A stretch of 64,000 nt of DNA, taken from assembly GCA_027665725.1 (NCBI GenBank), contig JAQDDS010000001.1, positions 310,001 to 374,000 on the forward strand. The letters run 5' to 3'. Positions 34,960 to 43,157 of this stretch are shown here, one piece after another. Made by a program: the position numbers and the translations under genes. Each line of letters starts with the position of its first letter. Position 1 is the stretch's first letter. The notes under the pieces are model-generated. The model did not search any database. It was not told where the DNA came from and saw nothing but the letters and a program-made list of their open reading frames with translations. This DNA is from Streptococcaceae bacterium AF77-01CM03A. GTDB lineage: Bacteria > Bacillota > Bacilli > Lactobacillales > Streptococcaceae.

Positions 34960-35967
34960 TTAAAATGTGACGCAAACTGCTTCGGGAACGTGGAAATCAT
35001 TGGAAAGTTCTGCAAGACGACCAGTCTCTGGATTACGTTTAAAGACTGTCGCATTATCAGAATCCTGGTGAACAGCGATGAGGAACTCCTGATTAGGTGA
35101 TAAATCAAAATCACGTGGATTTTTCCCATGCGTTGGAACAATCTCTAATAATTCTAAGCTTCCATCTGCTAAAATGCTATAAACAGCTATAGAATCATGT
35201 CCTCGGTTAGAAGCGTAGAGGAATTTACCATCTTTTGAGAGACGAATAGCGGCAGTTCCATTGAAACCATCATAGTCATCTGGTAAGGTTGAAATGACCT
35301 GCATTTGTTCAAATTCTCCGACACCATCGTAAATCAATACTTCAATCGTACTATTGAGTTCACAAATGAGATAAGCAATCTTGTAGTGGTGGTGGAAAAC
35401 AAGGTGGCGAGCTCCAGCACCAGGATTAGAATTGTAGCTTGCTAATTTCTTTAATTTTCCTTCTGGACTGACATCGTAGGTAGTAACTTGGTCAGTACCT
35501 AAGTCACAAGTTACTAAATATTGGTCTGGTGTTAAATCGGTGTAGTGTACGTGGGGAGAAGCTTGGTTTTCATGTGGACCATGGCCCGTGTGTTGAACTT
35601 TGTCTGCCAATTCAAGACAGCCATCTTCTTTACGTTTATAGACTAGAACTTGACCTTTATGATAGTTAGCGCCATAGACTAGCCCTCGTTTCTCATCAAC
35701 TGCAACATAGCAGTGAGGAGCACCTTCTTCAACGACATGGTTAAGAAGACTACCATCAGTTTTGTATGCTGCAATTCCCCCTTTGCCATCATGGCTTCCG
35801 ACAGTATAAAGATGCTGATGCTGATCAAAGGCTAGGTAGGTTGGACTTGGTTCTGCTGCAAAGAGCTCTAGATTTGAGAGTTTGCCTGTTTCCGTATCAA
35901 AATCAGCCTTGTAGATCCCTTGGGAAATACGGCGTGTATAAGTTCCAAAATAGACTGTTTCTTTCAT
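34960..35967 (-). CDS. pgl: Lactonase-family beta-propeller, probable 6-phosphogluconolactonase
   Basis: A 335-residue seven-bladed propeller of the YkgB/YbhE type, which hydrolyses 6-phosphogluconolactone in the oxidative pentose phosphate pathway. FGTYTRR at the start and GPHENQASPHVHYT in the middle are typical. Two close ATGs exist (35973 and 35967). The second is preferred because AGAGG is eight bases upstream of it but only two bases from the first. Confidence 0.83.
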   Translation of the reverse strand: MKETVYFGTYTRRISQGIYKADFDTETGKLSNLELFAAEPSPTYLAFDQHQHLYTVGSHDGKGGIAAYKTDGSLLNHVVEEGAPHCYVAVDEKRGLVYGANYHKGQVLVYKRKEDGCLELADKVQHTGHGPHENQASPHVHYTDLTPDQYLVTCDLGTDQVTTYDVSPEGKLKKLASYNSNPGAGARHLVFHHHYKIAYLICELNSTIEVLIYDGVGEFEQMQVISTLPDDYDGFNGTAAIRLSKDGKFLYASNRGHDSIAVYSILADGSLELLEIVPTHGKNPRDFDLSPNQEFLIAVHQDSDNATVFKRNPETGRLAELSNDFHVPEAVCVTF

Positions 35968-35995
35968 ATTCATACCTCTAGAAAAAGATAATTCA

Positions 35996-36004
35996 ATTAT
36001 AACA
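35996..36004 (-). promoter_or_regulatory. Extended -10 promoter of the lactonase gene (minus strand)
   Basis: On the minus strand, TGT-TATAAT is a perfect extended -10. Confidence 0.7.
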
Positions 36005-36120
36005 TAAAAAGGTCTACTAGATGAAAATTCTAAATCATAAAACAGTCCTGTACTCTTGCCAAAAAGCTAAATTTGTACTTTTTTAAAGCACTATAAAAAT
36101 CCCTTATTTTTCTTAAAACA

Positions 36121-36129
36121 TGGTATAAT
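36121..36129 (+). promoter_or_regulatory. Extended -10 promoter of the second AI-2E family gene
   Basis: TGG-TATAAT, with AAAGGAAGAA before the ATG at 36156. Confidence 0.75.
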
Positions 36130-36155
36130 GTTAGGACAAAGGAAAGGAAGAAAAA

Positions 36156-37319
36156 ATGGAACAAAAAGAGAAACACTTTACCTTATCTTGGTTTTTTAAA
36201 TGGTTTTTAGATAATAAGGCTGTTACTGTATTTTTAGTAGCCTTGTTACTAGGTCTGAATATTTTTATTCTTAGTAAAATCAGCTTCTTGTTTATCCCTG
36301 TTATCGACTTTTTATCAGTAGTCATGTTGCCAGTTATTTTATCGGGGCTACTTTTCTACCTCTTGAATCCACTAGTAGATTTGATGGAGAAGTACAAGAT
36401 TAACCGCGTCTTAGCCATTAGTATTATCTTCGTCATTATTGCCGTACTCTTGATTATTGGTCTAGCTGTTGCAATTCCAAACCTTCAACGTCAAGTAGTA
36501 ATTTTTGCGCAAAATGTCCCAAGTTATCTCGAAGATGCTGATAAAGTCATTGATGATCTCGTAACCAAGCGTTTGCCAGATGACTTTAGACCTCAATTGG
36601 AGCAGGTTCTAGCTAATTTTTCAACACAAGCAACTGCTTGGGCAAGTAATATTTCTTCTAAGGCTGTTAACTGGGTAAGTGCTCTTATTAGCGGAACGTC
36701 ACAAGTGATTGTTGCTCTAATTATCATGCCATTTATGCTCTTTTACCTTCTTCGAGACGGTAAAGGTCTAAGAGACTATATTACTCAATTTTTACCAAAT
36801 AAATTGAGAGAACCAGTTGGTAAGGTTCTTTCAGAAGTCAATCAACAACTTTCCAATTATGTGCGAGGTCAAATTACCGTAGCCGTTATCGTAGCTATCA
36901 TGTTTATTATCTTCTTTAAGATAATTGGGCTTCGATATGCTGTTACTTTAGGTATTACAGCTGGTATTCTCAATTTAGTTCCTTATCTAGGTAGTTTCCT
37001 TGCTATGATTCCAGCGCTTGTTTTGGGACTGATTGCTGGTCCTGTCATGCTCCTAAAGGTTATTATCGTCTTTATTGTTGAGCAAACCATTGAAGGACGC
37101 TTCGTATCGCCATTGATTCTAGGAAGCCAACTCAATATTCACCCAATCACCATTCTGTTTGTTCTATTAACTTCGGGATCCATGTTTGGTATTTGGGGTG
37201 TATTGCTAGGTATTCCAATCTACGCTTCTGCAAAAGTAGTCATCTCAGCAATTTTTGATTGGTACAAAGAAGTTAGTGGACTTTATGAGCCAGTAGAGGA
37301 GACTGATCGTGAACAATAG
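36156..37319 (+). CDS. AI-2E family (UPF0118) membrane protein
   Basis: A 387-residue multi-pass membrane protein of the same family as the gene at 11824. The shared C-terminal motif here reads LNLVPYLGSFLAMIP. The two paralogs differ enough that they are old duplicates rather than a recent copy. The role may be export of small molecules or ion exchange; the sequence does not decide. It overlaps the TPR gene by 11 bases. Confidence 0.85.
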   Translation: MEQKEKHFTLSWFFKWFLDNKAVTVFLVALLLGLNIFILSKISFLFIPVIDFLSVVMLPVILSGLLFYLLNPLVDLMEKYKINRVLAISIIFVIIAVLLIIGLAVAIPNLQRQVVIFAQNVPSYLEDADKVIDDLVTKRLPDDFRPQLEQVLANFSTQATAWASNISSKAVNWVSALISGTSQVIVALIIMPFMLFYLLRDGKGLRDYITQFLPNKLREPVGKVLSEVNQQLSNYVRGQITVAVIVAIMFIIFFKIIGLRYAVTLGITAGILNLVPYLGSFLAMIPALVLGLIAGPVMLLKVIIVFIVEQTIEGRFVSPLILGSQLNIHPITILFVLLTSGSMFGIWGVLLGIPIYASAKVVISAIFDWYKEVSGLYEPVEETDREQ

Positions 37320-38541
37320 TCAACAAATGCTTGAAGCCCTAGAACAACAAGATTTGTCAAGAGCTGATTCTTTTTTCCAAAAAGCCCTAGAGGAAGATTC
37401 AGATGAAGTTCTTCTTGAACTTGCTGCATATCTCGAAGGGATTGGTTTCTATCCACAGGCAGCACAAATCTATGAGAAATTAGCACCGAAATTTCCAGAA
37501 GTCTACATCAATCTAGCTGCAATAGCTGGTGAGGATGGACTGATTGAGGAAGCTTTTGATTATTTAGAGAACATTGGTCCAGAAAGCGAATGGTATGTAT
37601 CAGCTCTAGCCTTAAAAGCTGATTTATATCAGATGGAAGGATTGACAGATGTTGCGCGTGAGAAGCTTCTAGAAGCTCGTAGCTACTCTGATGATCCTCT
37701 CCTGATATTTGGATTAGCTGAGCTAGATAGTGAGCTAGGAAACGATTTAGAAGCCATTCAGGGCTATGCTCAATTAGATAATCGAGTTATCTACGATCAA
37801 ACTGGAATTTCGACCTATCAGAGAATTGGTCTTGCTTATGCACGTTTAGGTAAGTTTGAGTCTGCAATAGAATTCTTAGAAAAAGCCTTAGAGTTAGAAT
37901 ATGATGAACAAACAGCCTTTGAGCTTGCAAGTCTCTATTTTGATCAAGAGGACTACCAAAAAGCAGCCTTATACTTTAAACAACTAGACACTATTTCTCC
38001 AGATTTTGAGGGTTATGAATATGGTTATAGTCAAGCACTGCATAAGGAGCATCAGACAGAAGAAGCTCTAAAAATAGCGCAACAAGGATTATCAAAAAAT
38101 CCTTTTGAAACTCGTTTGTTGCTCCTTGCATCTCAGTTATCTTATGAGTTGCACCAACCTGAACAAGCAGAAGCTTATCTACTGCAAGCTCAAGAGAATG
38201 CTGATGACCAGGAAGAAATTTTGCTGCGCTTAGCGACCATGTATCAGGAACAAGAGAGATACGAGGATATTCTCGATTTAGCAGTCCATGAACCTGAGAA
38301 TCTCTTGACTAAATGGATGATTGCGCGAAGTTACCAAGAAACTGAAGAATTGGATGAAGCCTATGAGCTTTATAAGGAGCTTGCAACAGAACTTAAGGAC
38401 AATCCTGAATTTTTGGAGCAGTATATTTATTTATTAAGAGAACTCGGTAAGTTAGAAGAAGTAAAAGACTTCATTCAATCCTATCTACAATTAGTACCCG
38501 ATGATTTACAAATGCAAGATTTGTATGATTATTTATCCTAA
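37309..38541 (+). CDS. Tetratricopeptide repeat protein
   Basis: A 410-residue cytosolic protein made of TPR-like helical repeats through most of its length (for example around 35-70, 165-235 and 285-345), very acidic and rich in Glu, Leu and Ala. It probably acts as a protein-interaction scaffold; the partner is unknown. It starts with GTG at 37309, with GAGGAG eight bases upstream. An ATG at 37327 is an alternative without its own ribosome site. Overlap with the AI-2E gene points to joint expression. Confidence 0.83.
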   Translation: MNNSQQMLEALEQQDLSRADSFFQKALEEDSDEVLLELAAYLEGIGFYPQAAQIYEKLAPKFPEVYINLAAIAGEDGLIEEAFDYLENIGPESEWYVSALALKADLYQMEGLTDVAREKLLEARSYSDDPLLIFGLAELDSELGNDLEAIQGYAQLDNRVIYDQTGISTYQRIGLAYARLGKFESAIEFLEKALELEYDEQTAFELASLYFDQEDYQKAALYFKQLDTISPDFEGYEYGYSQALHKEHQTEEALKIAQQGLSKNPFETRLLLLASQLSYELHQPEQAEAYLLQAQENADDQEEILLRLATMYQEQERYEDILDLAVHEPENLLTKWMIARSYQETEELDEAYELYKELATELKDNPEFLEQYIYLLRELGKLEEVKDFIQSYLQLVPDDLQMQDLYDYLS

Positions 38542-38545
38542 ATAC

Positions 38546-38583
38546 AAAAGATAATCACCAAGCATAGGTGATTATCTTTTTTT
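38546..38583 (+). terminator. Terminator after the TPR gene
   Basis: AAAAGATAATCACC/GGTGATTATCTTTT stem with a 7-base loop and T run. Confidence 0.92.
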
Positions 38584-38647
38584 ATTAAAAAGAAGTATAA
38601 ATTGCTTTAAATTTAGGTGGATTGAGTATGAACTTTTAGTATTTTTT

Positions 38648-38656
38648 TGATATAAT
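38648..38656 (+). promoter_or_regulatory. Extended -10 promoter of degV
   Basis: TGA-TATAAT after a T run. Leader about 49 bases. Confidence 0.72.
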
Positions 38657-38711
38657 TGTTATAGTTATAAGTTGAATAATCAACAATAGTAAAAATAGAA
38701 AGATTGGCAAA

Positions 38712-39548
38712 ATGACAAAAGTAAAAATTGTAACGGATTCTTCGGTTACTATTGAACCGGAAGTGGTTAAAGAATTTGATATTACTGTTGTTCCACTATC
38801 TGTAATGATTGATAGTGTCCTTTATTCAGATGCAGATCTTGAAGAAGGAGAATTTCTTCGCTTGATGCAAGCTAGTAAAAATCTTCCTAAGACTAGTCAA
38901 CCACCAGTGGGACTCTTTGCAGAGATTTTTGAAGAACTTGGGAAAGACGGTAGCAAGATCCTAGCAATTCATATGTCCCATGCCCTTTCTGGAACTGTAG
39001 AAGCAGCGCGTCAAGGAGCAAGTTTATCAACTGCAGATGTCATTGTTTTGGATAGTTCATTTACAGATCAGGCATTGAAGTTCCAGGTTGTTGAAGCTGC
39101 TAGATTGGCTCAAAAAGGACAAGACATAGAAGCAATCGTTTCTCATGTTGAAGAGGTTAAGCGAAATACAGAGCTTTACATTGGTGTTTCTACCTTGGAA
39201 AACCTTGTAAAAGGTGGCCGTATTGGTCGTGTTACTGGTCTCTTAAGTTCACTTTTAAATATTCGCGTCGTTATGCAAATGAAAGATAATGAGCTGCAAC
39301 CGATTGTCAAAGGTCGTGGATCAAAAACCTTTAAGAAATGGTTGGATGAGTTAGTAGCCACTCTTTCAAATCGTTCAGTAGCTGAGATTGGTATTTCTTA
39401 TGCAGGTACAAATGAATTTGCAAACGAGATGAAAGCTGTTCTACAACCTTACGTTGAAAAACCGATTTCAGTCCTAGAAACAGGATCAATTATCCAAACT
39501 CACACCGGAGAAAACGCCTGGGCGATCTTAATTCGATATAGTTCCTAA
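38712..39548 (+). CDS. DegV family fatty-acid-binding protein (FakB type)
   Basis: A 278-residue two-domain protein. Characterised relatives (FakB) present bound fatty acids to the kinase FakA for entry into phospholipid synthesis. Visible motifs: IVTDSS at the start, TSQPP near 60-65, SGT near 93-95 and the VKGGRIGR loop. No FakA gene is next to it, as is normal. The ribosome site is weak. No clear terminator separates it from the HU gene. Confidence 0.86.
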   Translation: MTKVKIVTDSSVTIEPEVVKEFDITVVPLSVMIDSVLYSDADLEEGEFLRLMQASKNLPKTSQPPVGLFAEIFEELGKDGSKILAIHMSHALSGTVEAARQGASLSTADVIVLDSSFTDQALKFQVVEAARLAQKGQDIEAIVSHVEEVKRNTELYIGVSTLENLVKGGRIGRVTGLLSSLLNIRVVMQMKDNELQPIVKGRGSKTFKKWLDELVATLSNRSVAEIGISYAGTNEFANEMKAVLQPYVEKPISVLETGSIIQTHTGENAWAILIRYSS

Positions 39549-39585
39549 AAAAATTGAGAAAAATCAATAAAAACGTGTTTTTGAC

Positions 39586-39614
39586 TTGACCTAAAAGGAA
39601 ATTTAGGTTATGAT
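39586..39614 (+). promoter_or_regulatory. Promoter of the HU gene
   Basis: -35 TTGACC (39586-39591), 17-base spacer, -10 TATGAT (39609-39614). An overlapping TTGACT begins at 39581. Confidence 0.75.
39589..39608 (+). promoter_or_regulatory. Perfect inverted repeat inside the HU promoter (candidate operator)
   Basis: ACCTAAA and TTTAGGT are exact complements with a 6-base spacer. The site fills the space between -35 and -10, so a bound protein would block RNA polymerase. The regulator is unknown. Confidence 0.5.
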
Positions 39615-39655
39615 TATAAGTGTTAATTAGAAATAATTTTGGAGGATTCATTAAC

Positions 39656-39931
39656 ATGGCAAACAAACAAGATTTGATCGCTAAAGTAGCAGAAGCTACA
39701 GAATTGACTAAGAAAGATTCAGCAGCAGCAGTTGACGCTGTATTCGCAGCTGTAACTGAATTCCTTTCAGCTGGTGAAAAAGTTCAATTGATTGGTTTTG
39801 GTAACTTCGAAGTTCGTAAGCGTGCAGCTCGTAAAGGTCGCAACCCACAAACTGGTAAAGAAATCAAAATCAAAGCTTCTAAAGTTCCAGCATTCAAAGC
39901 TGGTAAAGCTCTTAAAGAAGCAGTTAAATAA
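39656..39931 (+). CDS. hup: DNA-binding protein HU
   Basis: A 91-residue histone-like protein that bends and packs DNA, the only HU in most streptococci. [15 protein letters not shown] at the start and the beta-arm sequence [12 protein letters not shown] are family marks. The ATG at 39656 follows GGAGG. The frame is open to 39620, but the extension has no ribosome site. Codon choice is highly biased, as for an abundant protein. Confidence 0.97.
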   Translation: MANKQDLIAKVAEATELTKKDSAAAVDAVFAAVTEFLSAGEKVQLIGFGNFEVRKRAARKGRNPQTGKEIKIKASKVPAFKAGKALKEAVK

Positions 39932-39940
39932 TGATTTTAT

Positions 39941-39986
39941 AAAAAGCCTATTAATCAAGCGTCAAGCTTGGTTGGTAGGTTTTTTT
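39941..39986 (+). terminator. Terminator of the HU gene
   Basis: A long stem from AAAAAGCCTATTAATCAAGC to its partner, with several G-T pairs, a 5-base loop and seven T. Confidence 0.88.
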
Positions 39987-40085
39987 GTTTTATAGAGGAC
40001 TTGTTACGAAAGTAGAAGTAGAAATAAGAATTGGGACTATTATAAGCTATAATAAAATTAAAGCCTAGAAAATAAAAGAAACAAA

Positions 40086-40112
40086 AAAACAACTCCGAAT
40101 CGGAGTTGTTTT
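40086..40112 (-). terminator. Terminator of rpmE2 (minus strand)
   Basis: AAAACAACTCCG/CGGAGTTGTTTT. On the minus strand it is followed by a T-rich run. Confidence 0.88.
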
Positions 40113-40142
40113 CGTTCAACCTTATGCAAGTGATGCGGTTGA

Positions 40143-40385
40143 TTATTTGAGACCGTATTTTTTGTTGAAACGATCCACGCGTCCATCTGCTTGAGTGAAC
40201 TTTTGACGTCCAGTGTAGAATGGGTGTGAGTCTGATGAAATTTCCACACGGATCAATGGGTAAGTTTCGCCTTCGAACTCAACTGTTTCGTTAGAGCGTT
40301 TTGTTGAACCGCTAAGGAATTTGTAACCAGTAGTTGTGTCCATGAAGACAACTGGGCGATATTCTGGATGGATATCTTTTTTCAT
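40143..40385 (-). CDS. rpmE2: 50S ribosomal protein L31, type B
   Basis: An 80-residue type B L31: [16 protein letters not shown] at the start and no CxxC zinc motif, unlike type A. AAAGGA lies upstream of the ATG at 40385. Two further in-frame ATGs at 40427 and 40409 would add 14 or 8 residues. They follow the predicted transcription start closely and have only poor ribosome sites, so I keep the family start. Confidence 0.94.
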   Translation of the reverse strand: MKKDIHPEYRPVVFMDTTTGYKFLSGSTKRSNETVEFEGETYPLIRVEISSDSHPFYTGRQKFTQADGRVDRFNKKYGLK

Positions 40386-40443
40386 TTTGCAATATTTCCT
40401 TTCTGCCATGGTCTCTTTGCGAGCCATAGATTGTTACCTATCT

Positions 40444-40472
40444 AGTCTATCAGATTATGAAAATTTTGGCAA
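40444..40472 (-). promoter_or_regulatory. Promoter of rpmE2 (minus strand)
   Basis: On the minus strand: -35 TTGCCA, 17-base spacer ending in TGA, -10 TAGACT. Confidence 0.6.
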
Positions 40473-40478
40473 GACTTT

Positions 40479-41417
40479 TTATCTATTTTTCAGTAAGTTT
40501 TTTAATTTTTGATAGATAAACTCATTCTCTTCTAAACTATAGGAATTAGCTCCGCTGGCAAGTGGATGTCCACCGCCGTCATGTTCTTTTGCAACTTCAT
40601 TGATTGGGACAAATTTACTGCGAAGACGTACGCGGTAGTGACCATCTGCTTGCTCGACAAAGATTCCCCAAAGGCTGACAGTATCGATACGGCCTGGAGC
40701 TCCAACGATGGCTGCTGTTTCCGCATCAGTAACATCATACTTCTTCAAAATTTCTTGAGTCAGAATGACACGTGAAGCACCATTTTCATCAACTTCTAAG
40801 TGATCATAAACATAACCTTGGAGTTTGGCAATCTTAAAGCTCATAGTATCCATTTTACGAGTTAATTCAGCGTAGTTAAAGTTGTGTTCTCTGAGCTTAC
40901 TTGCGATACGAAGTGTACGTTCAGAAGTAGAAGGATAGAGGAAGCGGCCGGTATCACCAATAATTCCAGCACAGAGCATTTTAGCTGCGTAGTCGGATAA
41001 TTCTAAGTTAGTTGCTTCAGCGAAGAGAGCAATCATTTCACTCGCACTACTAGAGTTCGTGTCTACCCAAACAAGATCACCGTAGACTTCGTCATTTGGA
41101 TGGTGGTCAATTTTGATAATTGTCTCAGCCTGAGTATATCGCTTGTCATCAATGCGAGCTGTGTTTGCTGTATCACAGATAATGGCAAGAGCTCCTTGAT
41201 AGTTTGTGTCCTCTACTTGATCCATTTCAGCTAACCAAGTTAGAGTTGGTTCATTGAAACCTACGGCTTTGATCGTTTTTTCAGGAAAATGATGCTCAAG
41301 CAAGGCCTTTAATCCTACCTGACTCCCCAAAGCATCGGGATCTGGTTTCATATGACGGTGAATGATAATAGTATCGTATTCTTTGATTTTTTCTAAAATT
41401 TGATGGCAAATTTCCAT
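40479..41417 (-). CDS. pde2: DHH/DHHA1 phosphodiesterase (Pde2/NrnA type)
   Basis: A 312-residue metal-dependent phosphodiesterase. Streptococcal relatives degrade pApA and c-di-AMP to AMP, and NrnA relatives degrade short RNA. The DHH domain has HRHMKPDPDALGS (20-32), CDT (81-83) and DHH at 104-106. The DHHA1 domain ends with GGGHPLASGA. The ATG at 41417 has GAGG six bases upstream; a TTG at 41429 is less likely. rpmE2 follows 93 bases downstream with its own promoter. Confidence 0.9.
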   Translation of the reverse strand: MEICHQILEKIKEYDTIIIHRHMKPDPDALGSQVGLKALLEHHFPEKTIKAVGFNEPTLTWLAEMDQVEDTNYQGALAIICDTANTARIDDKRYTQAETIIKIDHHPNDEVYGDLVWVDTNSSSASEMIALFAEATNLELSDYAAKMLCAGIIGDTGRFLYPSTSERTLRIASKLREHNFNYAELTRKMDTMSFKIAKLQGYVYDHLEVDENGASRVILTQEILKKYDVTDAETAAIVGAPGRIDTVSLWGIFVEQADGHYRVRLRSKFVPINEVAKEHDGGGHPLASGANSYSLEENEFIYQKLKNLLKNR

Positions 41418-41443
41418 AAATAACCTCAATTCTTTCTCATTTC

Positions 41444-41452
41444 ATTGTAGCA
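41444..41452 (-). promoter_or_regulatory. Extended -10 promoter of the DHH gene (minus strand)
   Basis: On the minus strand, TGC-TACAAT. It is back to back with the flavodoxin promoter. Confidence 0.6.
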
Positions 41453-41484
41453 CAAGAGTTTTTATTTTTAAAATGAAAAAGATG

Positions 41485-41493
41485 TGATATAAT
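41485..41493 (+). promoter_or_regulatory. Extended -10 promoter of the flavodoxin gene
   Basis: TGA-TATAAT, followed by a GAGGAGG ribosome site. Confidence 0.75.
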
Positions 41494-41520
41494 GGAGAAA
41501 GATTAATTGAGGAGGACCTT

Positions 41521-41964
41521 ATGGCATTAGCAAAAATTGTATTTGCCAGTATGACCGGTAATACTGAAGAAATCGCTGATATTGTAGCAGATAAATTACG
41601 AGAATTAGGTTTGGATGTCGATGTTGATGAGTGTACAACTGTTGATGCTTCTGACTTTCTAGAAGCAGATCTTGCAATCGTTGCAACTTATACATATGGT
41701 GATGGTGAGCTTCCAGATGAGATGATGGACTTCTACGAAGACTTAGCAGACCTCAACTTGAATGGGAAAATCTACGGAGTAGTTGGTTCAGGTGATACTT
41801 TCTATGATGAATTCTGTAAAGCTGTTGATGACTTTGACCGAGTATTTGTAGCGACAGGAGCTGAAAAGGGTTCAGAGTGCGTCAAAGTAGACCTATCTGC
41901 CGAAGAAGAAGATATTGAACGCTTGGAGCAATTCGCAGAAGAATTAGCTGCTAAAGTTGGATAA
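41521..41964 (+). CDS. Flavodoxin
   Basis: A 147-residue FMN-binding electron carrier. The phosphate loop SMTGNTEE is at 10-17. The aromatic FMN-site loops TYTYGDGELPD (about 59-69) and GSGDTFYDEFCKA follow. It is strongly acidic, as usual. Short-chain flavodoxins serve as low-potential donors, for example to ribonucleotide reductase; the partner here is not known. It has its own promoter and terminator. Confidence 0.92.
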   Translation: MALAKIVFASMTGNTEEIADIVADKLRELGLDVDVDECTTVDASDFLEADLAIVATYTYGDGELPDEMMDFYEDLADLNLNGKIYGVVGSGDTFYDEFCKAVDDFDRVFVATGAEKGSECVKVDLSAEEEDIERLEQFAEELAAKVG

Positions 41965-41972
41965 TAAAATGT

Positions 41973-42005
41973 TGCACTGATTGGGTAAGTCAGTGCAGTT
42001 TTTAT
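41973..42005 (+). terminator. Terminator of the flavodoxin gene
   Basis: TGCACTGA/TCAGTGCA stem with a 9-base loop, then GTTTTT. Confidence 0.85.
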
Positions 42006-42046
42006 TAACCAGGATTAGGATTTTACTAGCCTATTTAGTGCTTTTT

Positions 42047-42055
42047 TGGTACAAT
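42047..42055 (+). promoter_or_regulatory. Extended -10 promoter of the chorismate mutase gene
   Basis: TGG-TACAAT, with AAAAGGAG before the ATG at 42079. The leader is about 18 bases, too short for a riboswitch. Confidence 0.65.
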
Positions 42056-42078
42056 AATTCAAATAAAAAGGAGACTCA

Positions 42079-42345
42079 ATGGATTTAGATATTATTAGAC
42101 AAGAAATTGACAAAATCGATGACCAAATCGTTCAACTTTTAGAAGAAAGAATGCATCTAGTTGAGGGTGTAGTTGCTTATAAAAAGTCTACAGGAAAACC
42201 AATCTTGGATACCAAAAGAGAAGAAGTTATCTTTGAAAAAGTCAGAAATCGCGTCAGCAATAAAAAATACGAAGAAACAATTGTTGAGACTTTTTCAGAC
42301 ATTCTCAAACGTTCGCGTGATTATCAGGATAAAACAATCAAATGA
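42079..42345 (+). CDS. Chorismate mutase, AroQ class
   Basis: An 88-residue all-helical mutase that turns chorismate into prephenate for Phe and Tyr synthesis. IRQEIDKIDDQIVQLLEERM and the AYKKSTGKPILD segment carry the active-site Arg and Lys. It is free-standing, not fused to DAHP synthase or prephenate dehydratase. It overlaps the first fluoride-channel gene by four bases, an unexpected pairing of aromatic synthesis with fluoride export. Confidence 0.88.
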   Translation: MDLDIIRQEIDKIDDQIVQLLEERMHLVEGVVAYKKSTGKPILDTKREEVIFEKVRNRVSNKKYEETIVETFSDILKRSRDYQDKTIK

Positions 42346-42716
42346 AAAAAGAACAATTCTATCCACTAGGAATCTTTCTTGCTGGTATGCTAGGAGGATT
42401 AGTTCGTTATCAGATATCTAAATGGTTACCAGCGAGTCCAGACTTCCCATGGGGGACATTGATTGTCAATTATCTAGGGATTTTCTGCTTAGTCTATCTT
42501 GTGAAAGGATATCTGGTTTCTAAAGGAACTAGTAAAGGAGTCATTCTAGCGCTTGGAACGGGATTTTGTGGTGGCTTAACGACATTTTCTAGTCTCCTAT
42601 TAGATGCAGTGAAATTGCTGGACACAGGGCAGTACCTTAGTTTGGTTACGTATTTGCTCTTGAGTGTCGGAGGAGGACTTTTATTAGCTTATTGTCTAGG
42701 GAGGAAGAAATGGTAG
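42342..42716 (+). CDS. crcB1: Fluoride channel subunit FluC/CrcB (first copy)
   Basis: A 124-residue four-helix membrane protein of the Fluc family, which lets fluoride leave the cell. GTLIVNYLG and GFCGGLTTFSS hold the conserved Asn and Phe of the pore. It overlaps the second copy by seven bases. Paired genes of this family usually form an antiparallel heterodimer. The ATGA overlap with chorismate mutase implies coupled translation. Confidence 0.9.
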   Translation: MKKEQFYPLGIFLAGMLGGLVRYQISKWLPASPDFPWGTLIVNYLGIFCLVYLVKGYLVSKGTSKGVILALGTGFCGGLTTFSSLLLDAVKLLDTGQYLSLVTYLLLSVGGGLLLAYCLGRKKW

Positions 42717-43039
42717 TAATCTATCTAGCATTGGCTTGTGGACTGGGCGCACTTGTGCGTTATTTCTTTTCTCGCTATAATCAAGGCGCCATAATGCCAG
42801 TAGGAACTCTTATTGCCAATCTTCTCGGTTGTTTTTTGATCGGTTTATTCTACAATCATGTGCACTTTAAAGAAGTCTATCTTATTCTTGCAACGGGTTT
42901 TTGTGGCGGTTTGACAACCTTTTCAACCTTGAATGATGAACTCCAAAGACTGCTCAATGACAAGAAGACATTTTATAGTTATTTACTTGTGACTTACTTG
43001 GGTGGTTTGCTTGCGATTTTTTTGGGAATTTTGCTTTAA
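42710..43039 (+). CDS. crcB2: Fluoride channel subunit FluC/CrcB (second copy)
   Basis: A 109-residue Fluc-family protein, partner of the preceding gene. It has GTLIANLLG and GFCGGLTTFSTL. The ATG at 42710 follows GGAGG; the frame is open to 42692, but without a ribosome site. The copy is shorter at the C-terminus than the first. The pair is likely needed together. Confidence 0.9.
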   Translation: MVVIYLALACGLGALVRYFFSRYNQGAIMPVGTLIANLLGCFLIGLFYNHVHFKEVYLILATGFCGGLTTFSTLNDELQRLLNDKKTFYSYLLVTYLGGLLAIFLGILL

Positions 43040-43044
43040 ATTTC

Positions 43045-43073
43045 TTTACTTTTTCTAGGAAATTTGGTAAACT
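43045..43073 (+). promoter_or_regulatory. Promoter of rplS
   Basis: TTTACT (43045-43050), 17-base spacer ending in TGG, TAAACT (43068-43073). It lies just after the crcB2 stop. Confidence 0.6.
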
Positions 43074-43076
43074 GTA

Positions 43077-43132
43077 TCTTGTGTGTAATGGACGCACAAA
43101 AATACAGTTTATCCGCTGAGGAAGTTTCCTCA
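43077..43132 (+). ncRNA. L19 ribosomal protein leader (probable)
   Basis: The rplS leader folds into two hairpins: TTGTGTG/CGCACAA (43079-43099, one G-T pair) and TGAGGAA/TTCCTCA (43117-43132). An outer AAACTGTA/TACAGTTT pairing (43069-43110) exists in the DNA but begins upstream of the predicted transcription start. Firmicute rplS genes are known to have an L19 leader. Confidence 0.6.
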
Positions 43133-43157
43133 AGATTGACAAAGATAGGAGAATAAA

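Noticed and set aside
40048-40053. TATAAT in the gap between HU and rpmE2
   Set aside because: There is no TG extension or -35 at a proper distance, and no gene on the plus strand follows before two convergent terminators.
42047-42079. Fluoride riboswitch before the chorismate mutase-crcB operon
   Set aside because: The leader is only about 18 bases and has no room for the structure.
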